Origin: Bacillota bacterium | Lineage (GTDB): Bacteria > Bacillota > Bacilli > Alicyclobacillales > Alicyclobacillaceae | NCBI GenBank assembly: GCA_021816665.1 | Contig: JAKAXI010000010.1 | Location: 1 to 14,859 of the forward strand | DNA length: 14,859 bases | Direction of reading: 5' to 3' | In this document: positions 7,180 to 13,506 of the stretch, piece after piece | How positions within the stretch are numbered: the stretch's first letter is position 1 | Layout: each line of letters starts with the position of its first letter | Program-made: the position numbers and the translations under genes | The notes under the pieces: model-generated | The model's database searches: none | What the model saw: only the letters and a program-made list of their open reading frames with translations | What the model was told of the DNA's origin: nothing

Positions 7180-7917
7180 CTATGCGCGCTCTGTGCACGC
7201 AGTGATAAAGCTGATAAACAGGTTGAGAAACAGGTCGTGACTGGACCACAAGTTTTCTGGGTGCCACTGCACACCGACGACAAATTCGTGTTCTGCTGAT
7301 TCGATTGCTTCGATGAGACCTTCATCATCCCACGCCGCAGCGGTAAAACCCGCCGCGACTTTCCGCACAGCCTGATGGTGAAACGAGTTGACGCGCAACT
7401 CGGTTTTGTTCTCAAGCAAGCGGGCGACCAGACTGCCTGGTTGCAACTGGACGCGGTGGCTCAAGTGGTTGCGGGGCGCCCTTTGGCTGTGCTGGATGCG
7501 CCCGTGCCATTGGTGTGCAAGGTCCTGATACAGCGTCCCGCCGAAGGCAGCGTTGATGACCTGCATGCCGCGGCAGATCCCGAACACTGGTTTCCCTTGT
7601 GCCACACATGCTCGCGCAAGCGTGTACTCCAGCTGATCGCGCTCCGGATAGACCTCTCCCAGGCCGACGACGGGCTCTTCTCCCCACACAGTCGGGTCGA
7701 CGTCGTCGCCTCCCGACAACAGTAGTCCATCCACGCGCAGGGCAATGTCCTGCAAGACAGACTCCGTGTCCACGAACGGGATCAAGACAGGGACACCGCC
7801 GGCTGCCTCAACGCCCTGCGCGTAGTCATCCGCTGACACCGCGCCCATAAGAATCGGTCCTGGCGCGGTTTGCGGCAACCGGTGGTGGTTGCAGGTAATG
7901 CCGATGAGTGGCTTCAT
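7180..7917 (-). CDS. Gamma-glutamyl-gamma-aminobutyrate hydrolase family protein (class I amidotransferase fold)
   Basis: This 245-residue cytoplasmic enzyme belongs to the peptidase C26/PuuD group, which hydrolyses gamma-glutamyl amide bonds, for example in gamma-glutamyl-GABA. The start KPLIGITCNH is typical. The block LLLSGGDDVDPTVWGEEP (66-83) is the family SGG.D..P..YGE. The nucleophile Cys115 lies in FGICRGMQVINAAFGGTLYQD, and His219 and Glu221 in QWHPE complete the triad. VNSFHHQAV (177-185) is also conserved. The ATG at 7917 follows GGAGG with eight bases spacing; longer in-frame extensions lack such a site. Its natural substrate is not shown by the sequence. It is divergent from spmA and is followed by the YhgE/Pip remnant. 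Confidence 0.9.
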   Translation of the reverse strand: MKPLIGITCNHHRLPQTAPGPILMGAVSADDYAQGVEAAGGVPVLIPFVDTESVLQDIALRVDGLLLSGGDDVDPTVWGEEPVVGLGEVYPERDQLEYTLARACVAQGKPVFGICRGMQVINAAFGGTLYQDLAHQWHGRIQHSQRAPRNHLSHRVQLQPGSLVARLLENKTELRVNSFHHQAVRKVAAGFTAAAWDDEGLIEAIESAEHEFVVGVQWHPENLWSSHDLFLNLFISFITACTERA

Positions 7918-7993
7918 GACCGTCGCCTCCTGCGGGATCGTATGCATGGTGTCACTAAACCGGTGCAACTGCCGTCGCTTGTCCGCTGCCACG

Positions 7994-8021
7994 TCTATCG
8001 CTGCTTGGACGGGCATACGCA
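7994..8021 (+). promoter_or_regulatory. Candidate sigma-E-like promoter of spmAB
   Basis: TCTATC (7994-7999) and CATACGCA (8014-8021) are separated by 14 bases, the spacing of mother-cell sigma-E promoters (-10 consensus CATACANT). The match is partial. The spmAB operon is sigma-E dependent in Bacillus subtilis, which makes the reading reasonable. Transcription would begin about 28 bases before the GTG. Confidence 0.35.
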
Positions 8022-8055
8022 TGAAGTGACGACTTGTCCTGTTGGGGGTGGCGGC

Positions 8056-8649
8056 GTGATCGACTTCATCTGGTTACTGTTGTTTCTCGGCGGCATTGCG
8101 ACGGCGATGCTGACTGGCCATATGGCGCAAGTCTCAGAGGCCATTTTGAACGGCGCAAAAAACGGTGTGGACCTCGCACTTGCGCTCATCGCCGTGATGG
8201 CGTTGTGGATGGGCCTGATGCAAGTTGCGCAAAACGCGGGGCTGGTGCAATGGCTGTCCAAGTTGCTGCGGCCGGTGGGAAAGTGGCTGTACCCGTCCGT
8301 GCCTGCAGACTCCAAAGCGATGGGCGCGATTCTGGCGAACATGAGCGCGAACCTGCTCGGAATTGGCAATGCGGCGACACCGCTCGGGCTTGCAGCCATG
8401 AAAGAACTACAGACGCTCAATCCGAACAAGCGCAGAGCCAGTGACGCCATGTGTACGCTGTTGGCTGTCAATACGGCGAGCATCACCGTGATCCCGACGA
8501 CCGTAATCGCGGTGCGTTTGCAGTATGGTTCACATCATCCGACAGATGTCGTCGGGACAACGATTGTCGCCACATTGCTTGCTACTGGCGTGGCAGTAAT
8601 CCTCGACCGCGTGTTCCGACGGTGGTCGAGAAGGAGGGAGCGGGTCTGA
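8056..8649 (+). CDS. spmA: Spore maturation protein A
   Basis: SpmA, with SpmB, is needed for proper dehydration of the spore core and hence for heat resistance; both carry the nucleoside-recognition (Gate) membrane domain. The protein has four or five membrane segments and a Gate core with NLLGIGNAATPLGLAAMKEL (99-118), then SDAMCTLLAVNTASITVIPTT. At 197 residues it matches the Bacillus protein (about 196). The start is taken as GTG at 8056 because the following residues (IDFIWLLLF) begin the first membrane helix as in relatives, with GGGGGTGG just upstream. The open frame continues upstream but that part is not family-like. The stop overlaps the spmB ATG by one base (TGATG). Confidence 0.93.
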   Translation: MIDFIWLLLFLGGIATAMLTGHMAQVSEAILNGAKNGVDLALALIAVMALWMGLMQVAQNAGLVQWLSKLLRPVGKWLYPSVPADSKAMGAILANMSANLLGIGNAATPLGLAAMKELQTLNPNKRRASDAMCTLLAVNTASITVIPTTVIAVRLQYGSHHPTDVVGTTIVATLLATGVAVILDRVFRRWSRRRERV

Positions 8650-9200
8650 TGCAGTCGGCCATTGAGGTCGCATCCATCTGGATCTTACCTTTAGTGATCG
8701 CGTCGATTCTCATCGCCGGCGCTTTCAAACGCGTTCCACTGTACAACACGTTTGTGGACGGTGCCAAGGGTGGATTCGGGACGTCTATCCGTCTCATTCC
8801 ACACATCGTCGCAATGATGGTGGCGGTATCGGTTTTTCGCGCATCGGGTGCCATGGATATCCTGGTCGGGTGGCTACATCCCGTCGCCATATGGCTACAC
8901 ATTCCAAGTCAGGTTGTACCAATGGCTCTGCTGCGACCTATTTCGAACGCCGGTTCACTAGCGCTGTTGACGGATCTGTTTCGACAACCGCACACGGGAC
9001 CGGATTCCTTTGTGGGACTCCTTGCCAGCACGATGCAAGCGAGCAGTGACACGACACTGTATATTCTCACCGTGTATTTTGGCAGTGTCGGTATCGAGCG
9101 CTTTCGCTACGCACTTGCCGTGGGACTCCTCTCCGATTTCGCGAGCGTGGTCGGAAGTGTCGTTGCGGTTTGGCTGTTGCACCCTGGCTTGTTTAGCTAG
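8649..9200 (+). CDS. spmB: Spore maturation protein B
   Basis: This 183-residue membrane protein matches SpmB (about 178 residues in Bacillus). Visible blocks are PLYNTFVDGAKGGF (30-43), LRPISNAGSLALLTD (95-109) and STMQASSDTTLYILTVYFGS (127-146), all typical of the second Gate-domain partner. The ATG at 8649 is preceded by AGGAGGGAG inside the end of spmA, so translation is coupled. It acts with SpmA, probably in a membrane around the forespore. Its last eight bases overlap the 3' end of the opposing transporter gene. Confidence 0.93.
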   Translation: MQSAIEVASIWILPLVIASILIAGAFKRVPLYNTFVDGAKGGFGTSIRLIPHIVAMMVAVSVFRASGAMDILVGWLHPVAIWLHIPSQVVPMALLRPISNAGSLALLTDLFRQPHTGPDSFVGLLASTMQASSDTTLYILTVYFGSVGIERFRYALAVGLLSDFASVVGSVVAVWLLHPGLFS

Positions 9201-10026
9201 GGTGCCAGTGGTCAAGCAACAGGCAGAGCACACCGAGAGTCATCAGTGCACACGCGACAACCTTTCTCCGTCCGTCTGTCTCCCGGAAGAACACGACCCC
9301 AAACAACGTAGCGAGCAACCCTGCTAGAGAAGAAACCGCCTCGACGATGGTCGGGGGCAACCACTTTAGCAGAGCGAAGAGTGTCAGGTAAGCCAGCGCA
9401 TTGGCCCCAGCGGCACTGACTCCCCACATTGGCCGCTCCGCTGCCAATTGGAGCACGTTTCTGCTCTTCTGAAACAGGAACGTTGGCACAAGCATCCACA
9501 GCGAAACAGAGGTAAACTGACTCGCCGCGTACGCGTACAGAGGATATCCGGTATGAGAAGCGTCGACGAGCCGTGCAGTGACGAGCAGAACATCCCCAGC
9601 CACCATCATCAAGACCGCTTTCGACACCTTTCTTCCAACAAGTCTCCATGCACCGATTGCGAACAACACCATGGCGAAGACTGATACAATGCCGCCTGTC
9701 GGACGGACCAGCCACATGAGGACAATCGTTGCGTTTGTCCATGGACTGACTTCTCCCACTGGCCCAATGCCAAGCGCCGTAGTGTACAGTCCGAACGTGA
9801 TCGCGTAAATTGCCCCAGACCACACCGTGATTCCGATCCACTCGACTTGGTCGTGCAAAGCGGCTGCCCCCCACAGGACGCAAGCCGCTCCACCGAACGT
9901 AATGACCATGGTTGCAAGTGGCTGCCGGACCTCTCGCCCCAAACCGTGCACAGACAACTGTTCTCCGCTTAATGAAAGAACCCGAGTGAACATCAGCAGT
10001 CCTAATATGATGAAGTCAAAATCCAC
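9193..10026 (-). CDS. EamA/DMT-superfamily transporter-like membrane protein
   Basis: The 277-residue product has about nine or ten hydrophobic helices in two halves, the layout of drug/metabolite transporters. The C-terminal half shows the EamA-like run LPPTIVEAVSSLAGLLATLF with FFRETDGRRK and a final helix, similar to the end of many DMT exporters. The substrate cannot be read from sequence. The GTG at 10026 is preferred, with a G-rich stretch (GGGGGTTG) upstream; this start is less certain than the others. It converges on spmB with an eight-base overlap and is divergent from the VanW-family gene. Confidence 0.72.
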   Translation of the reverse strand: MDFDFIILGLLMFTRVLSLSGEQLSVHGLGREVRQPLATMVITFGGAACVLWGAAALHDQVEWIGITVWSGAIYAITFGLYTTALGIGPVGEVSPWTNATIVLMWLVRPTGGIVSVFAMVLFAIGAWRLVGRKVSKAVLMMVAGDVLLVTARLVDASHTGYPLYAYAASQFTSVSLWMLVPTFLFQKSRNVLQLAAERPMWGVSAAGANALAYLTLFALLKWLPPTIVEAVSSLAGLLATLFGVVFFRETDGRRKVVACALMTLGVLCLLLDHWHPS

Positions 10027-10143
10027 AGCTCAACCCCCATCCACCTCATACTTATGAACCAGCAAGCACAGAGTAGACATGCTGTGCACATACATCTGTG
10101 CCAGTTGGCAAACCATGGGTGTATATAGAGGGGGAAACAATCA

Positions 10144-11067
10144 GTGAAATTCAAACAGATGCTCGTGAACATTACCGGGTCGGCCATTGCGGCCCTGCTG
10201 ACGGTCACTCCGACGGCATTGGCACAGTCGAGTGCACCACCAAGTCTCCGAGGTTCTGTGGCAGGGCAACCGGGGACACAAGTTCCTCGTATGCAGCCCC
10301 CGAATCCGGTCATGCCGACGCTTCCTCCAATTGGAGAGGACTTGGCTGCGAAACACAGATTGACTGCCTTGTTGTCACAGCGCACGACCAACTTTAATCA
10401 CGCGAGTAGCACGCAGGGGAAGAACATGGCTGTTTTGGCAAAACGTTTGAACGGTGTCATTGTCGCACCAGGTGCAACCTTCTCGTACTATCGAACGGTT
10501 GGGCCTTACACGGCAGAGAATGGATTTTACTGGGGACGCGCGTTTTCAGGCGACAGGATTGTTCCGTCGATGGGCGGTGGTGTCTGTCAAGGGGCGAGTA
10601 CGCTATACTCAACGCTCATGCGCACTGACCTGAAAGTCGTTGAGCGGCACCAGCACTCGTTGACCGTGCCTTATCTGCCTCCTGGGGAAGATGCCACGGT
10701 GGCTGGCACGTATTTGGATTTCAAGTTTAAGAACGACCGCGCGACACCTGTCATGATCGCGGCATCGGCGGACTTGGGACGGCGTTATCTAACCGTTGCA
10801 TTATGGGGGAAGGAACCTTCGCCGCCCATCCGTGTCAAACATGAGGTGCTAGCCACGTATCCGTACAAGACGATTTCTCACTGCGTGTCGAACGGTACGG
10901 AGTCAGAGGTCAAGAGCCCGGGGCAACCCGGTGTGAAGGTGAAAACGTGGGTGTATACCAAAACAGAACAAGGAGAAATTGAGCGGTACCTCGGCGTGGA
11001 TACCTACAAACCGAGTCCGCGCATCGTGGAGAAAGTCTGTGGCATGAGTTCGGGCACACGCGACTGA
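10144..11067 (+). CDS. VanW-family secreted protein
   Basis: An N-terminal signal peptide is clear: positive residues, a hydrophobic core (GSAIAALLTVTPTALA) and a probable cut after Ala27 (ALA|QSS). A Pro-rich linker follows (30-62). The VanW domain spans about 75-225: RTTNFNHASS, NGVIVAPGATFSYYRTVGP, the GGGVCQGASTLYSTLMR block with Cys148, and VERHQHSLTVPYLPPGEDATV. The C-terminal part (SPGQPGVKVKTWVYTK, then DTYKPSPRIVEKV) resembles the tail, often a G5-like strand region, of Firmicute VanW proteins. VanW-family function is unsettled; despite the name, most are not linked to vancomycin resistance, and no van genes are nearby. The GTG at 10144 has GAGGGGG nine bases upstream. Cys247 and Cys299 may pair outside the cell. 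Confidence 0.88.
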   Translation: MKFKQMLVNITGSAIAALLTVTPTALAQSSAPPSLRGSVAGQPGTQVPRMQPPNPVMPTLPPIGEDLAAKHRLTALLSQRTTNFNHASSTQGKNMAVLAKRLNGVIVAPGATFSYYRTVGPYTAENGFYWGRAFSGDRIVPSMGGGVCQGASTLYSTLMRTDLKVVERHQHSLTVPYLPPGEDATVAGTYLDFKFKNDRATPVMIAASADLGRRYLTVALWGKEPSPPIRVKHEVLATYPYKTISHCVSNGTESEVKSPGQPGVKVKTWVYTKTEQGEIERYLGVDTYKPSPRIVEKVCGMSSGTRD

Positions 11068-11086
11068 CGAGGGCAGAACAGACACA

Positions 11087-11106
11087 GGGCGGCTGTGCCG
11101 CCCTTT
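11087..11106 (+). terminator. Intrinsic terminator after the VanW-family gene
   Basis: GGGCGGC (11087-11093) pairs with GCCGCCC (11097-11103) around a TGT loop, followed by TTT. It begins 20 bases after the stop. The T-run is short but the stem is very GC-rich. Confidence 0.72.
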
Positions 11107-11184
11107 CCCTGCCAGAAGGCTGCGGAAATCTGAATTCGCTTGCGCATAGTGACGTGTTGTAAGGGGTCCCATCGAACCTAAATG

Positions 11185-11193
11185 TGGTATACT
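11185..11193 (+). promoter_or_regulatory. Candidate extended -10 promoter, TGGTATACT
   Basis: TG-G-TATACT (11185-11193) is a near-perfect extended -10 element; no good -35 lies at the normal distance, as is common for this promoter type. Transcription from here would give the antiporter mRNA a leader of about 245 bases. Confidence 0.5.
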
Positions 11194-11238
11194 AACGATG
11201 TTTTGCACATGGAGTGGGTCCACTTGTCTCATGCGTGA

Positions 11239-11268
11239 TTGACGGCATTCTGTACTGCAGTTTATCTT
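11239..11268 (+). promoter_or_regulatory. Second candidate promoter, TTGACG-18-TATCTT
   Basis: TTGACG (11239-11244) and TATCTT (11263-11268) are separated by 18 bases. The -35 box matches five of six consensus positions and the -10 box four of six. It would shorten the antiporter leader to about 170 bases. Confidence 0.35.
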
Positions 11269-11446
11269 TCCTCGCTCGAAAGACTCCAGTACGATCCGAT
11301 TTTCATCTGGCCCACAGACGTTTTTATCTTGACTAGTGCCTACCGTTTACGCGTTGATCTTCACGACGATTGACAACGTACGCAATCGGCCGGATTTTCT
11401 CGTGCACTGGGGATGCTGTGCGTGAGTAGAAAGGGGTGATGGGCCG

Positions 11447-12694
11447 TTGATTGCTATGAATACTTGGGGGCATGCGTGGACGGCACTTATCATTATTTTT
11501 GTCGGCGGTCTCATTGTGGGGAAGGTGTCTGAGAGGCTCCGTATCCCGGATGTGGCGGCTTATCTTGTATATGGAATCGTAATCGGGCCCGCGGTACTGA
11601 ACCTCCTGAGTGAACCCAGTCAATCACAGGTCAATCAGTTCATACTGAACCTAGGTGCGACCTTGATTTTGTTTGAAGGTGGCCGTAGTATCTCCCTAGC
11701 CGTGCTCAGGCGGGTGTGGGTCAGTATTTCGTTGCTCGTCACGCTCGGCGTTTTTGTGACAACCTGTGTGGTGGGCTTGACAGTGCACTGGTTGCTCGGC
11801 GCCCCATGGGTCTTCTCCTTGCTCGCCGGCGCTGTGATTGCGTCGACGGACCCCGCCACCCTCATCCCCGTCTTTCGGCGTGTCTACATTCTGCCGATTT
11901 TGCGGCAGACCGTCGAGTCTGAATCAGCCATTGGCGATGCTACCGGACCAGTACTTGTGATGACCCTGCTCGCCGGAGTCAAGGACTCTGGATCGATTCA
12001 CATTGGGCCAGCCATTGTGACATTTGTCACTTCCTCGGTACTGGGTATCGTCGTTGGACTTAGCTTCGGTCTACTTGCCCTTTTTCTCATCTCTCGTAAA
12101 GCGTGGGGCGTTTTTCACGAGTACGGATCCTTTGTTCTGTTCATCGCGGCAATCGCGTCTTATCAAGCGGCGGTTGCACTGTCCGCGAGCGGTTTTATGG
12201 CGGTATTCGTAACAGGGATTATCGCGGGAAATGCACAGGTCTTTCGCTGGGAACTCACAGCCCACGCACTGCGCAACATCGAACACTTCGGCAATGCAAT
12301 GACACTGATGATGCGCATGCTTATCTTCGTCCTGCTCGGTGCACAGGTGAACTTTACTGTCGTCAAGCAATACCTGTGGGCGGGTCTGGTGATTGTCGTC
12401 GTGTTCATGTTCGTCGGTCGCCCGCTGACGGTCCTGTCGTCTGTGTTAGTTGACAGGCGGGCCGCGTGGCGTACACGCGAAGTTACGTTCATGTGCTGGG
12501 TACGCGAAACCGGCGTGATCCCGGCTGCCTTGTCGGGAATGCTGGTCGCGAAGGGTGTACGTGGTGCAGGTATCATCAGCGCCATTACGTTTATGGCCAT
12601 TTTGCTGACCATCGTGATCCAGGCAAGCACCACCGGCCTAGTTGCAAAGTGGTTGGGTGTTCTTGGACCGGGTAAACCGGAGGAGGAAATTTGA
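11447..12694 (+). CDS. CPA1-type cation/proton antiporter (Na_H_Exchanger family)
   Basis: The 415-residue protein has about twelve membrane helices and no large soluble tail. Family blocks include GKVSERLRIPDVAAYLVYGI near residue 25, LNLGATLILFEGGRSI (67-82), GAVIASTDPATLIPVFRR (128-145) and VESESAIGDATGPVL (156-170). Such proteins exchange Na+ or K+ for protons across the cytoplasmic membrane and help with pH and salt balance. In CPA1 members the core pair is normally Asn-Asp; here it is Gly163-Asp164. The transported ion cannot be assigned. The start is the TTG at 11447 because AAGGGGTGAT lies at usable distance upstream; the ATG nine bases later is an alternative. The stop is 103 bases from the converging CBS gene. 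Confidence 0.85.
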   Translation: MIAMNTWGHAWTALIIIFVGGLIVGKVSERLRIPDVAAYLVYGIVIGPAVLNLLSEPSQSQVNQFILNLGATLILFEGGRSISLAVLRRVWVSISLLVTLGVFVTTCVVGLTVHWLLGAPWVFSLLAGAVIASTDPATLIPVFRRVYILPILRQTVESESAIGDATGPVLVMTLLAGVKDSGSIHIGPAIVTFVTSSVLGIVVGLSFGLLALFLISRKAWGVFHEYGSFVLFIAAIASYQAAVALSASGFMAVFVTGIIAGNAQVFRWELTAHALRNIEHFGNAMTLMMRMLIFVLLGAQVNFTVVKQYLWAGLVIVVVFMFVGRPLTVLSSVLVDRRAAWRTREVTFMCWVRETGVIPAALSGMLVAKGVRGAGIISAITFMAILLTIVIQASTTGLVAKWLGVLGPGKPEEEI

Positions 12695-12797
12695 GCACTT
12701 ACGGGCGAAAGTACACCCTAGGTTAAACAGCGTCGAACCGTCAGAACTGAATTTTTTCAGGTACATCTTTTTTCATCTGTTCGCTGTGCTGTTTGCC

Positions 12798-13331
12798 TCA
12801 GTCTTCTGTGTACAGGCTGATGTCATTCGGCCCGGCTCCGCAACTCGGACATTCGGCGGGAATGCCCGAGTTTCGGGGGATCATCTCTCCACAATCGGTG
12901 CATTTGTAGATTAAGTGCATGGACACCGTGCGGGCTTCTAAGCGGTCGCGCGGGTAGCCACTCTGCGTCTTGGCCTCATCCACAGCCCAGTGCACATGAG
13001 GGACGACTCCGCGGAAACGGTTTTGCTCGTCGACGACCATAATGGTTTGGTGCACAACAGGAGACTGTGCGTCGTGAGCGAACTGTTCGAGTGGATTACT
13101 GGGGGCACAGACCAACGCATCTGTGCAGCACGCGTCCTCGACACGCTTTTCGTTGTCGTTCAGGTTTTCAACCAAAGCGGCCTTCGATACGGAGCCGTGG
13201 TACTGACCGCTTGCGTCAACAACTGGCAAGATGTCGAGTGTCGACCGTCCGGCGTGGCTGGCCGCTTCTTGAATCGACATCCCCGGGTCGAGTCTCACAG
13301 GGGTTTCAATCATAATCTCGCTAGCATTCAT
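12798..13331 (-). CDS. CBS-domain protein with C-terminal zinc ribbon
   Basis: This 177-residue soluble protein starts MNASEIMIETPVRLDPG, a standard CBS opening, and carries two CBS motifs: STLDILPVVDASGQYHGSVSK (first, about 30-50) and TIMVVDEQNRFRGVVPHVH (second, about 96-114). A zinc-ribbon or rubredoxin-like end follows: Cys144 and Cys147 (YKCTDCGE), then Cys161 and Cys164 (AECPSCGAG), 13 residues apart. CBS pairs usually bind adenosine nucleotides; the ribbon probably binds a metal. The ATG at 13331 has GGAGG eight bases upstream; the longer open frame beyond it is not conserved in style. It converges on the antiporter and is divergent from the peptidase. Its role is unknown; regulation by nucleotide or metal level is inference. 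Confidence 0.82.
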   Translation of the reverse strand: MNASEIMIETPVRLDPGMSIQEAASHAGRSTLDILPVVDASGQYHGSVSKAALVENLNDNEKRVEDACCTDALVCAPSNPLEQFAHDAQSPVVHQTIMVVDEQNRFRGVVPHVHWAVDEAKTQSGYPRDRLEARTVSMHLIYKCTDCGEMIPRNSGIPAECPSCGAGPNDISLYTED

Positions 13332-13455
13332 GGCGGTTTCCTCCGTCTTCGAAGTCACAGATGGCAAGCCACCCGATGGCGACTTTGGTGTTCGTAGTTT
13401 GTACAGAACAGGATGGGTTATACGGGTAGATGTTGTCTTTCGGCCTTGGATGATT

Positions 13456-13464
13456 TGGTATGAT
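13456..13464 (+). promoter_or_regulatory. Candidate extended -10 promoter of the S9 peptidase gene
   Basis: TG-G-TATGAT (13456-13464) is an extended -10 element. TTGTCT (13433-13438) lies 20 bases before TATGAT, too far for a strong -35. Transcription would start near 13471, about 36 bases before the TTG start. Confidence 0.4.
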
Positions 13465-13506
13465 ACAAGGGTAAGGGACTCTGGTTTTATAAGGAGATGT
13501 ACGAAT

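Larger units (their letters stand above)
11107..11446. other. Gene-free 340-base leader/intergenic region before the antiporter
   Basis: No coding region is supported here. It holds two candidate promoters and several small inverted repeats: AGTGG-GT-CCACT just after the first promoter; TCTG-GCCCA-CAGA followed two bases later by five T; and CGATTG (11367-11372) with CAATCG (11383-11388), followed by GCCGGATTTTCT. The last could compete with CGTTG/CAACG pairing (about 11352-11378). No known riboswitch family is recognised. Confidence 0.4.

Noticed and set aside
7937..7944. CATACGAT on the minus strand as a sigma-E -10 box for the amidotransferase gene.
   Set aside because: It would place the transcription start on the Shine-Dalgarno site, and no -35 match is present.
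7870..8055. In-frame upstream extension of spmA.
   Set aside because: The added 62 residues are Cys/His-rich and unlike SpmA; the protein from the GTG at 8056 has the family length.
11309..11326. TCTG-GCCCA-CAGA followed by five T in the antiporter leader as an intrinsic terminator.
   Set aside because: A four-bp stem is too short for a confident terminator; kept only as a note in the leader description.
12747..12760. CTGAA-TTTT-TTCAG as a terminator between the antiporter and the CBS gene.
   Set aside because: Five-bp AT-rich stem with no T-run directly after it on either strand; too weak to call.
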